The position numbers and the translations under genes were made by a program. From contig NC_064035.1 in NCBI RefSeq assembly GCF_932526225.1, positions 12,346,566 to 12,410,565 on the forward strand: 64,000 bases of DNA. The letters run 5' to 3'. Below the pieces are notes generated by a model. The model did not search any database. It was given only the letters and a program-made list of their open reading frames with translations, and had not been told where the DNA came from. Below, piece by piece: positions 35,001-45,844 of the stretch. The DNA is from Nematostella vectensis (lineage: Eukaryota; Cnidaria; Anthozoa; Actiniaria; Edwardsiidae). How positions within the stretch are numbered: position 1 is the first letter of the stretch; each line of letters begins with the position of its first letter.

Positions 35001-36220
35001 CAGTGACCTAAACTAAATTAATTTTGCTCATGGAAATATTACTCGGTGAAATATAAATTTTGTAATAACATGAAGTCAGTAATAAGTAAAATCGCGGGGG
35101 TAAGAAATGCTGGGCTATTGTATATCGCCGCGAGAAGCCAGTAGGGAACCTTTCTGCCTCCGTGTGTCCCAGTCGGCACAAAGGTACCGATGAGCCCGTG
35201 GGTTGTGCTTGCTGCATTCTTCACCATCAAATAAAAAGTACAAAAACGAGAAAATGACAACAGCTGACCTTCACCTCTTTTATCCTCATAAAGAATATCA
35301 GGCTTTTGAAGTTCCGCTACACTACATGAATAGGCTCACTTGGCATAGATATTGAGACATCTACCTGGGCCTTCATTTTCCCCTCACTACATATGGGTAA
35401 AGGTATATTTTTTAAAGGGTTATAAAGTTCTTATATGCTAGTTCAAAGCAATATCACTTATTACAATTGTAAAAAAACTGCATTATATGTAGATATTATA
35501 TACATTTGTGTTTCAATTTCCTAAAAAAATTTCGTTCTCTGGAAGCCATTTTATAAGAAGCAATTTTGGTAGATCAAATCCTTAGCCTTGACGCTTACAT
35601 TCATAAGTTTCTATATTTGGGTCTACTGAACATTACACAAGATGCCACAGGATAAAATTTGTGCTAAATCTGGCGCAACAAAACTGCTTTTTTTCTTCTT
35701 TTGCAAAAACTATCCACAATCGTTATAAAAGACATGATTTCAGGCGGATCTACAAGCAAAAAGGCTTAAACACGATTAGGTAGTCACTAAAACGAGCTGC
35801 CAAATGGGGACGATTTCTAAAAACCTATGAGCCTTGATTCAATTTATACAAGGGGGCCGAACTCTAGCGAAGCCGCCATTGTTTACTGCTGATGATTCGG
35901 TTAATATGATTTCAATTTAATTAGGTCGTGAGCGTGTGTTGTATTGTACATAGCCTCTCCCTGGGGCGTCAGTTGCAAATTTAGCCGACTAGGTCGCGAT
36001 AAGTCAAAGCTATCTTTACAATTTAAGTTGCGGTGACCAACTAAAACTGACGCAAGGGGCGGGACCGGCTACACATTCATTAGAACAGTAGATTCCCCGC
36101 TCTTGTCGGCTAATCAGGGAAGCATATTGTTTACGAATGTGATAGCAAATAGGATAACTCCGCCCTTGTAGGGCTGCTACCCTGATTATAAATTACCCTC
36201 ATCAACGCACTTGATGATAG
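32091..36220. other. Intergenic region upstream of the Hox gene
   Basis: No recognisable exon. The stretch 35860-36230 is less AT-rich and lies directly upstream of the Hox exon, so it is the likely promoter region. Confidence 0.45.
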
Positions 36221-36228
36221 TGATCAAT
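36221..36228 (+). promoter_or_regulatory. Candidate Hox-Pbx composite site
   Basis: TGATCAAT fits the TGATNNAT Pbx/Hox heterodimer consensus. It lies 51 bp upstream of the first ATG of the Hox gene. An 8 bp match can occur by chance. Confidence 0.3.
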
Positions 36229-36278
36229 CTCTAACTCTCGTGTTGCAGACCGGGACAGTAAGCAAGACACATTTGGGC

Positions 36279-39200
36279 ATGAGCGGCGGTGGCGAGTGGC
36301 GCTGTAGGATGTCCTTACCGCATTTAGGCATGGCCTCAAACTTGCAGCCACAACGCTACAGTAACAATTTGGACTTTGGGCAAACAGTCCCCCTTACGCA
36401 CGCACCAGTTCCAACAAGCCCTGTTGTGGGCTCAGGAATTCCGAGACAAGGACTCTACTACCATTCATCCATCTCTGCTGCGCAGAAACCATCGACACAG
36501 CCTGAACAACAAATCTTCCAACACCAAACTTCCACCAAATGTCAGGCGCAAAAGAAAAACGCTCAGGCGGAGAAGAAGCGTTGGCAAACGGCCGACTTTC
36601 GATGGATATTCACCAAAAGAAAAGGTTAGTCGGGAATTGAATAACAATAATTGGCATACTTTTAACGATCTTAGAAACCCAACGAAAAAACGATTTACCC
36701 GTTAGATTTACTACAAAGGCGATGAATGAGAAAATAAATAATGTAAAAACGACGAAATAAAACATCTTAAGTTTATCCAAAAATAGTTTTTTTTAGCAAG
36801 TCACGAAATAGAGTCACTATACGTAGGTATGGATCGAAGGTGAAGAACTCGAGTGTGAAGAAAGCCAAACACGCACACAAGCCGGTCCTACTCAGCCATG
36901 AACGCCGAACAGTCATCAAGGCTAACGGTAACGTTTCGCTTGTACGTGGTCTCACTATATTTGAACACTCAATTTGACAAGGTAACGGTCTAGTAGACAT
37001 CTTCAAGTATGAAAGATAAACCCTGTCTACAAAAAACGTGAACTTTATGATGCCAGAATTAAACAAAAAAGCCATAAATTCAATTTGCGTAATTGTCTCA
37101 CAAGGGCTAGTACCTTTCACTGTACTCTATGTAGAATATTATTTTTCAAACGAATTGAATGTTTTATCGCCTGTCTTGGTACTAGTCTAGGATTTCTAGT
37201 AGATCTTAGCGTTTGTTTCGGTTATTTGTCAACGCAAATGAATCCTGTAGATTAAGGGAGGCTGAGTATCGCAAAGCCAAGTGTTCCAATGATTGAATAA
37301 GTGCTTGTGGGGATAAGATCGAAGACGTGTTTGTAACAGATAAGAGTGCAGCACTGGTAACACATTACCAGCTTTTTATAAATCCTGAGAGCTAAATAAT
37401 TTTGCTGTGATAAACAGAACAGAACCCAGAAGATCAATAATTGACTGAAAGGTGTTGTGGTAAAATCGTGTTCTCTTTTGCATTGTTGAACTGAAACCAA
37501 ATGCAGCCCATAGACTCAAGATGCAACTACAAAACTAAGCCATGACCACACAAGGGAAGTTCTGAACCTTTCTACTTGATAATAAAAACGATAATTGGCA
37601 CACGTTCGTGGCCTTGAATCTCGCTCAAAGCTTGGCGAATAAAAAAGATGAAAGGCTACAGACTCATGGCAAAGACCCACAACAATATATAATCTACAAG
37701 TACTTTCTTATAATAGACACGACGGCCTCTCCATTAAAGGTAGACATGCGAACAAACCACATCATTTCATATCTAATTACATTAGTGACAAAATTGTAGA
37801 GGCATTTTGTTGAAAATAAAATGATTAAGAAGATTGACCGACCTGACGCCTTCACGTCAGCAGGATTAGGATAAGTGAGATATCTTTTGTTCATTATCAC
37901 ATAGAGAAAATCTGTTAGGAGTAGCATAGCTTGCTGTTTTAAATAGGGCAGGCCCTTCCTGAAAATCGTAAAGGGAAAGCATCCAGCAAAGGATTTTCAT
38001 ATATGAAAAACGATGGTCTCAAGGATCGAATAAATAATGTGTTCAAGCATAATGGTGCATTTGACATAGCTACACTAAGTGCTTTATACTGATTATCAAA
38101 TAGTTGTGAGTGTAACCTATTTCTATTTCACGAAGACAGATGGTGCGTGGACGATGAAAGGATGACAAATGTTGGACTCTACTTGTGTTTTTGATAACAA
38201 CGGAAGGGCGATGGTCAGAGATGCCCTTATTTAAGAACTAGGTTTGTTATAGCGCTTTTTATAATGCTAAAATCTATTTAGAGTATTAAAAACGTTAAAA
38301 AATTCGACACACTAAGTACACAGCGCACAATATAGAATAAACGTTGCATAAAAACTATTATTTTCGGACACAAAAGTGTAGTTTCAGTAGTTTCAACTGT
38401 TATCTTATTTTGCTCTTTGGATATAAAAATAAAATAAAAAAATAGAGTAAGAACGTACACCGGCAGAATTATGAAGAGAGACCTAAGGCTCAATAAAAAA
38501 ACCAATAACATTACTCGACTTGTACCTTTAAAGGTTCACAAATGAAAGAATTATGAAAATTATTTTTCACAAGCCCATCAAATACATAATAGTTGTTAAG
38601 GAATTTTAAAGAGAAGCACTTAGACTGTTTGGGAAAGATTAATGAGGCTGAGACAAAGATCGATAAAGATAAGATATTGCTCGTTTAGGCAAATATATCT
38701 TGGGCCATGATACGGGCAGCACGCCAGACGGACAGAGGATAGGCTACTTATATGGTGGCAGCGGGAAACGAATATTTTATCTTTACCATCACTTGCCACA
38801 GATAGGCATAGGACAGAACATAACACAACCAAAGCCACTGAACCAGTAACTACAATGTATTTTGGAAACGTGTTGCTTGACCCGTGATCTCTTCATTAAA
38901 TCAATAAATTAGACTTAATTCAACATTTCATTGAATTCAAACACTTAATTCTCTTTTTTTCCAAACGTGCAGGATAGGTCCATGATAAAAGTAACCAGTG
39001 CTCATTTGATCTCATGACTTATTGGAACCTCCTTTGAGGCACTTATTTCGGCCAAGTTTTCAATAAGATAACAGTGGAACCCCTATAAACACCCTCGGGA
39101 CTTTCATGAGTGTCCCGTATTATCAGGGTGTCCGTATTAAGCGGGCTGCCCTAAAAGACGTAAAAATTCATTTTAAACACTCAGAACTCATGCTACAGCA

Positions 39201-40615
39201 ACACAACAGGCTTCATATTGAAATTTTAATCCTGTAAACTCATGTATCAAGTAACATTTGGATAAAGTACTTCTGCGAACTAGTGACATGTTCCTGTTAT
39301 TGTTATTTCTTTATTACTCAAATTCATAGCACTATTTTTATAAATAACAGCAACAAAACAGGATAACTACTCCTTTTCTCAATCGTCCTAGCGATTGCCA
39401 ATTTCAACTCAATTATTCTAACTGAATCCGTTATACTATAATTCAACAAAGGTTGTGAAAACTCTGCTCAGAAGGCATTTTGTTCCGGAAGTTGAGCTCC
39501 TGAAGTAATTAAGTCACTTACGTAGTTGTAGTTAATTATTCATTGATTGTAATTGATTGTTATTTGATACTCATGGTATATAAGAACGGACATGCGTTAG
39601 ATCGGGGGAGGTTTTTGTGAAAGAGATTGTTAAGAGAGATTGCTACGAGATTGTTACCGAATATCGAAGAGATTGTGAAGAATAAAGAAGAAGAGAAAAC
39701 GGAGATCGTTCCCAGAGTGTCGTTTGGATAGATATATTTCCAACACATTTTGTACACTCTGAATTTGCCTAGTCTATAGTCTGGTACGCTAACTTAGCTT
39801 TGTGACTGTTCTACACAGCACTGTTTACTGTGTTCCTGTTTTATCTTTTAGCATACTTGATGTGTCTATTTGCTTAAGAGCATTAGGTTTAGAAAAGCTT
39901 GATAATTAATACTCGAGAAATACCTTATTAAAAGTGCATCAATCTCCTGAAAGTGCGAGACTCGAATTTCTTTTGTCCGTATAGCGGGGTTAATTTTGAA
40001 TGAAAAATGTCTTTCGGGCCACGTAAGTGTCCTTTGTCCGTATTAACGGTTGTCCGTATAAAGCGGATTAAGTTATAAGAGAATATATGATACTTTTGTC
40101 GGGACTTTGAATACTGTCCAGAAAAATGGGGTGTCAGTATTAAGCGGGTGTCCGTAGAGCGGGGTTCCACCGTACCATATGTAAAACGGATTATGCTTTG
40201 TTTTCTTTTGACAGCTACAGGGCCAGCGTCCATCAACACGAAAATTCCTGAAGAGAAAGAGCAAAACCCTTCACCGAGTCAGAAGAAACGATTCACATTC
40301 ACACAAAGGCAACTTGTCGAGCTAGAAAAAGAATTCCATTTCAGCAAATATCTCACGAGAACACGGCGAATCGAGATTGCTACAACTCTAAAACTCACTG
40401 AAATGCAAATCAAAATCTGGTTTCAAAATCGAAGAATGAAATGGAAAAGGGAGTTTAAGGATTCCTTGCAAAAACCAGCGAACGGCGAGCCTACGTACCA
40501 AAACTCAAGCTTTGTTCAGCCTTTCCACAATGCACCCTTCAACGGCAACCATTCAACTACGATGGCATTAAACGGACTTGCGTACTATCCAAGCTACATG
40601 TCTGGGTTTGGGTAA
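36279..40615 (+). CDS. Anthox6: Anterior-type Hox homeodomain protein (HoxA/Anthox6-like)
   Basis: Nuclear transcription factor of the Hox class. Exon 1 is 36279-36624 with donor GTTAGT, exon 2 is 40215-40615 with acceptor TTTTGACAG, and the phase-1 junction gives about 248 aa. The homeodomain (residues about 137-196) reads [20 protein letters not shown], then [13 protein letters not shown] and [16 protein letters not shown], with Gln50 and Asn51. Just before the intron lies [10 protein letters not shown] (residues 106-115), a tryptophan-centred hexapeptide followed by basic residues, as in PG1-like Hox proteins that bind Pbx/Exd. The intron between hexapeptide and homeodomain is typical of Hox genes. 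The start is the first ATG in frame. The frame is open upstream through a good acceptor sequence (GTGTTGCAG ending at 36248), so an extra 5' exon is possible. The symbol rests on linkage to eve and on hexapeptide and homeodomain character. Confidence 0.9.
39071..40174. mobile_element. Non-autonomous TIR element in the Hox intron (pogo-like ends)
   Basis: The left end ACAGTGGAACCCC (from 39071) and right end GGGGTTCCACCGTA (to 40174) are inverted, with one mismatch in 12. Sub-terminal GTGTCCGTATTAAGCGG-type motifs recur near both ends. CAGTGGAACC tips recall pogo/Tigger-type elements of the Tc1/mariner group, but the TA target duplication is not clean. There is no transposase frame. The element stops 40 bp before the homeobox exon and contributes much of the intron. 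Confidence 0.65.
39481..39745 (+). mobile_element. Solo LTR nested in the intronic MITE
   Basis: A 265 bp sequence starts TGTTCCGGAAG and ends TTTCCAACA, flanked by a perfect CATTT duplication (39476-39480 and 39746-39750). It contains a promoter-like TATATAAGAACGG near 39578 and AATAAAG near 39681, as expected for an LTR. No internal retrotransposon remains, so it is a solo LTR left by recombination. The TGTTNNAA ends suggest a Copia-type element (inference). Confidence 0.8.
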
Positions 40616-41277
40616 CCCCAAACCTATCAAATAACTTATGATGGTTGCAAAAACGGTTTACTCAGAGAACGACTTAGAGCACGGTATAACCATCCAATCA
40701 TCCAGAAATCAAAGCATGTTATTATAAGCTTTGCCTCCTTATTTATCTCCAAGACAAAACATGAAACCTTAACTTAATACTACAATGACTAAACAGGTTT
40801 AGTTCCCCCAGTAAGACTAGATCAAGTATAGCTAAAATAACTATAGATATACAGCATTGCATGGCTCGACAATAGCCTCGTCCCCAGGCTACTCTCGATC
40901 AGCTCTACTCATTCGGATTCAAAATGGCGGTTTCAAAATGGCATTTTTCTGAGTTGCAAGAGAATCAAAAGGTGATGTCATAAAAAGGCCACGCAGCCAT
41001 GAGACGCCTCCTGGGAACCAGCTAGAGGAACTTGTGCCAGCATTGATGCTGGGTGATGTTTGTGCTATTGCAAAAATACCTGTCTCAAATATCTGCTGGA
41101 ATTATTTAATTATATTTATTATTATCGTATAATCATTATTTCCTTAATGAGCAGGAGCACTAGGGAGCGTAACTTCACTTCTGTAAGAGTTCAGAGTTGC
41201 AGAAGGTTCGAGAAAGACTTGAAAAAGCTAGACTTTCACAGCTTTTCTTTGGTATAATTTGGAAGGTTCCTATAATA
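40616..41277. other. Downstream of the Hox gene, no further gene seen
   Basis: Presumed 3' UTR and intergenic DNA. No canonical AATAAA is obvious in the first 250 bases after the stop, so the 3' end of the transcript is not placed. Confidence 0.4.
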
Positions 41278-41801
41278 GAAATAAGCAGTGTATACCCCGC
41301 CAAAGAGAACAGAGAAAATGAATGTCAACGTTACATTGTACCTTTCAAAATATACCAAAGCTTTCTGTAAAGATCTCTTACTGTAAAACAACAAGATTTC
41401 GACCATTATTTTCTTAAATTGCCCGAAGTTCGAAAATAATCTGTCTCTGGAAAGACACAAAAGTGGATACTGGATTGGAAAATTTTTAAATCTTCAAGAA
41501 ATGAACTATTGAGAATGCTCATTCTAGCATCGGTGCTGAGAAATAAGCAGTGTATACCCCGCCAAAGAGAACAGAGAAAATGAATGTCAACGTTACATTG
41601 TACCTTTCAAAATATACCAAAGCTTTCTGTAAAGATCTCTTACTGTAAAACAACAAGATTTCGACCATTATTTTCTTAAATTGCCCGAAGTTCGAAAATA
41701 ATCTGTCTCTGGAAAGACACAAAAGTGGATACTGGATTGGAAAATTTTTAAATCTTCAAGAAATGAACTATTGAGAATGCTCATTCTAGCATCGGTGCTG
41801 A
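41278..41801. repeat. Perfect tandem duplication, 262 bp unit, two copies
   Basis: 41278-41539 and 41540-41801 appear base-for-base identical; an identical minus-strand open frame occurs in both. Identity points to a very recent duplication or an assembly duplication. No recognised coding content. Confidence 0.9.
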
Positions 41802-43292
41802 GCTTTAAATCAATTTAATTTAAAAATAATGTATTTGCCCTTCGGAAGGTGGGCGTATTACTACTGTACAAAATAACAACTGCTGGTCACTGTACAAAAT
41901 AACTGTTGGCTACTGTACAAAAAAACAACTGAGGCTATGTCAAGATTTGCCTTACGCACGGGGATGCTTCTAATTTACTTTTTGACATTTTTCATCCATA
42001 ATCTCGCCTTTTTTTTGTGCGCCAACCAGAAGTCGAGTTTTATTCTTTTTTTTTTTCTTCAAAGCTAACCGCAGCACTAGCATCTCTTCTAATCCGGCAT
42101 AGTTAAGCAGATAATATATGTACTTTTATCGAATTAGAGTAAAACGTTACAAAGAAAAGACTTACGGCTTCTGGCTGTAGTCCATAACCTAGAAACGCCT
42201 TAATTCCCTATCTATTATTTCCCTGCAGGCATTTTCTTTAGTTTTAGTTTTAAAATTATTGTAAATAACAGATATATATATAAAGTGGATATAATAAATA
42301 TCTCAAGAGAAATTAGTACTAACTACTTACTAACCGAGTGAGGTCATGCCGGGAAATATCAAAATGAGGCTTTGGCGTATCGACTGAGGCTTTGCGAGTC
42401 GTTAAGGTCGAGTTTAGTAAGTTGCTTATTATATGGCTTTTTAAAATAAAAATGACCAGAAAACAAATCAATTTTCACTTTCGCGCGAATATCGATTAGT
42501 TTATCGATCGATTTCAAAAAGGCGGGAAAACAAGAAACACTCGCTCGCTGCCTAATCAAAAATGTAAATGTATCACCTTTTGAAAGCTACAGGTTTTATC
42601 ATAGGTGAAGTTGATCCAAACAATAACAAAGAAAGCTCAGATGCCAGTCTTCACGGCATGGACTGTTTAGTTCGAAAACTTCATGGTATTTAGAGAACAA
42701 ACTTCTGAAGTAAAATGAAAGGGCAATCGCTTTGTGCTACTTTATGATTTGATGGAAATATTGCATTAACAAATAACAGGAACTACTTTTATCTTTCTGG
42801 GTCTTTACACCCCTTGTTATATATTCATTTGCCTTTGTTTATCCGAAATAAAAAAAACTTAAGCTTTGTATATCTTGGCTATCGGTGGCGCTCGCCGGCT
42901 CGTCATCTTATTGTTTTTCTTTTTGTCAAAATTTTCCTCTTCAATCTCTTCAGGATAATAAAACTCCTACTCAGAGTGCTTGTCCATTCCCATTTTTTTG
43001 GTGGCTTTGGTGTTTTGGTGGATTTTGTTTTAGCGAAATTCGTGCAACCGAACTAAACAACACAAAAAAGCTCACTAAATGTACCGACGGAAAAAAGACG
43101 GCCCGCCAACCAACCATTTATGCTTCTTCTAGGTGTTAGAATTCGCTACTCGAATGTTCGCTGTCGCTCATTTTTCAGTTTTAAAGTGGAAAAAAAAAAT
43201 CAAAAAAACTGTAGATTGTAAAACTTTTTTCGCAGTGCAATACGGAATTCCGTAATGCCCTAAGGGACGGGCAATAGAAGAATGTCACTACT
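41802..43292. other. Intergenic, no recognised gene
   Basis: Three related CTGTACAAAATAACAACTG-type units at 41855-41940 and a TA-rich stretch. No gene identified. Confidence 0.4.
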
Positions 43293-43760
43293 ATAAGCCT
43301 GGTATTTGTCCTGTAAAAATGTGCGCGTGACCCGTATTGACCAATGAGCGCGCTTGAAAATTCATCACTGGGATATAAGTATGTTTAACCCTTCAACTTC
43401 TGGGTACTTTTGAGCAAAATTGTAAGAAAAACAGACTGAAAACAGAAACCTCCCCCCAGTTTTTTTATAAGTCTCTTTGTCCCGAATCCAAACAAAACAT
43501 TTCCAGGTCCAAGGAACCCAGAATAAGCCTGGTATTTGTCCTGTGAAAATGTGCGCGTGACCCGTATTGACCAATGAGCGCGCTTGAAAATTCATCACTG
43601 GGATATAAGTATGTTTAACCCTTTCACTTCTGAGTACTTTTGAGCAAAATTGTAAGAAAAACAGACTGAAAACAGAAACCTCCCCCCAGTTTTTTTTTTA
43701 TAAGTCTCTTTGTCCCGAATCCAAACAAAACATTTCCAGGTCCAAGGAACCCAGAATAAG
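43293..43760. repeat. Tandem duplication, about 230 bp unit
   Basis: Units begin ATAAGCCTGGTATTTGTCCT at 43293 and 43523, and a third start (ATAAGCCTG) is seen at 43756. The copies differ by a few bases and by the length of a T-run. A diverged relative occurs at about 57029-57122 in front of the 28 bp minisatellite, so the unit belongs to a dispersed family. Confidence 0.85.
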
Positions 43761-44163
43761 CCTGAAAACAATTTTTGAATAAGGTTGGGTAGCAAAGATA
43801 GCCCACATTGGAGAGTATGAGGCCATTCACCAGAAAATTCCTTTCTCACTTGGTGAAGCCCAGACAAGGAATTATCCCATTGAATCAACCTCAGCGTGCA
43901 AACATCCATAAGCACAGCATTAATTATGCCCAAATAGACTTTATGATGTCCTAAGGCACTCTCCAGATGTGAAAAAGCTGTAATTTTTAAGCAAATTACA
44001 AGCAAAACTGTTGTAAGCAACAGGCTGTAGCAGTGCCGTCGCTAGAAAGAAAAGGCACCGCAGTGCATAGTTGGAAACTTCAAGGCATACCCTCTTGGGT
44101 CAGCGGTAGCTTAGCTTAACTGATAGTGTTGGACTAGAAAAGGAAAACGAAAAAAATGTAAAA
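43761..44163. other. Intergenic, no recognised gene
   Basis: The 141-codon minus-strand frame reaching into it from the tandem repeat has no recognised domain. The stretch 44098-44136 resembles a tRNA D-arm region (GTAGCTTAGC..GTTGGACT), adjoining the minus-strand tRNA-like sequence. Confidence 0.35.
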
Positions 44164-44235
44164 CATGCGGGTAAAACTCGAACCGCGGATCGAGTTATCC
44201 GAATTCAGGCGCGCTACCCGTTGGGCCATCGAGGC
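44164..44235 (-). pseudogene. tRNA-Arg(TCG)-derived sequence (SINE head or tRNA pseudogene)
   Basis: On the minus strand it reads GCCTCGATGGCCCAACGGGT, with an anticodon-loop-like ATTCGGATAA and GGTTCGAGT. This keeps the order of A box, TTCGGAT anticodon region (TCG, arginine) and B box of a tRNA-Arg. The acceptor and T stems no longer pair, so it is not a functional tRNA. The preserved Pol III boxes suggest a tRNA-derived SINE whose body continues toward 44090. Confidence 0.55.
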
Positions 44236-45844
44236 AAACGGGAATATTCAACGAAAAAAATAAGGTATTTGTCAGGTACCTGTTGTAATCGAAGCATCGC
44301 GTCGAAAATTCGTGAAAAGACAGAACTCATTTGAACATAGTTCCTGGATATGTAAAATTCGTATTTTCGCACATTTGTTTATTATCACATGGTGACGAGT
44401 CAGCTTCGTAATAGGTAGGTTCAAAGCAAATCAAACTTCGTTATTATGGTAGGTTAGGTCCAAAATCAAACACTTCCGTGCGGGATACGACGAGATAAGG
44501 TTGAGATGTGGAAGGGGGGAGGAGGGTCGATCAATAAGGCCATTAAGGGTCGCCCGATCCTACAAATTATTACCAGGTTCCGAGAGTGTGCTACAATCCG
44601 CTCAAATGTTAAAGTCTTATCAGTGACTCCTTCGGACAATTTGTATTTGTCCTCTTTTGATCGATTTCATTCACAAATAATAGAGATTGAAATATTCATA
44701 AAACATTTAAATGTAAGATCCAGAAAACTCGAATAAATAATAATTTCTCGTTTGGACCATTTGTTTTATAATTGCAAAGGAAACGCATAAAAACAGTCAT
44801 TCTCTCAACTATAACCATAAAACATATTATGTTGGCTGGCATTGTTAACAAAAAAATGAGACATACACGAAAAAGCTAAGAAGTTGAGCATGTACTAACG
44901 ATCAAAAATGTTTTGCGTATCAATGTTGAAATGACAAAAGGCGGCAAAAGAAAATCATTCTAGAATTTCAGAATTTATATTGGTAGTTTTTTCGAACCAT
45001 CTGAATGGAAAATTTAGCTGAAAAACAGAAAGATAATGAAGAGATCGCAAACTTTTAGCTGATACAATTAATGTGAGGACTGGTTGAAACATCGCAAGAT
45101 TGTGTGAAAGAATGGCCATCATGTATTGGGTACCCTGTGGTAACGTAAATATTCCTTTTTATTTACTAACAAAGGCATATATGTATGTAGCTTTGTGGAC
45201 GCAATGACATATCTCCGCCAGCTGTTACCATTACCATAAGATGCAAGCTATAAAACGTATTATTGATATTAAAATATGGAGAATTTTGCGAAAGGAAAGA
45301 AAGGGAGAGAAACAAAGGGAAATTTATTCAAATGGAAGGTTATATGCACTAGCAACTTTTTGATGGAGATCAATCGATACAATTTTAATTCAGTAGAGGC
45401 TATCTATTTTCCAGCAGTTTACGCATTTGAGAAAGCCGTTATATAGAGTAATGAGGCAGAGAGCCTGCATGCATCGGGTGTGTAAAACAGTTGATCGGCA
45501 GAACATTGACAATGGCGTTTGGTCAATAACCTATGGTATAACCAAAAATCAACTTTTATACTATCTTCCAGAAAAAAAAAACATTCATTGAATCGTATGT
45601 ATAAAAATTTAAGGAATGATCACGAAACATAACCCTTTCTTGCTTTTACAGATACTAGTTTTTTAAGTTTTTCAATGTTGTATACCTGTTTCATAGAGTA
45701 CGCGTGGGGTCTGGGCAAGATATACAAAACGAGAGATAAAGGCTTCAGTGTATTTACTTTAAACGACAGCTTCATATTGTTGTCACACGATTTATTTTCT
45801 ACCATAAAAGCTACCAATTTTGATGCACCCGCAGTTAGGAAGTC
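44236..45844. other. Intergenic upstream of RhoBTB
   Basis: AT-rich, only short frames, no recognised exon. Presumably holds the RhoBTB promoter. Confidence 0.4.

Noticed and set aside
36376-36705. 109-codon plus-strand frame overlapping Hox exon 1
   Set aside because: Shadow in another frame of the Hox exon; it runs through the splice donor and has no similarity.
44164-44235. Functional tRNA gene
   Set aside because: The acceptor and T stems do not pair, so only a tRNA-derived pseudogene/SINE is supported.
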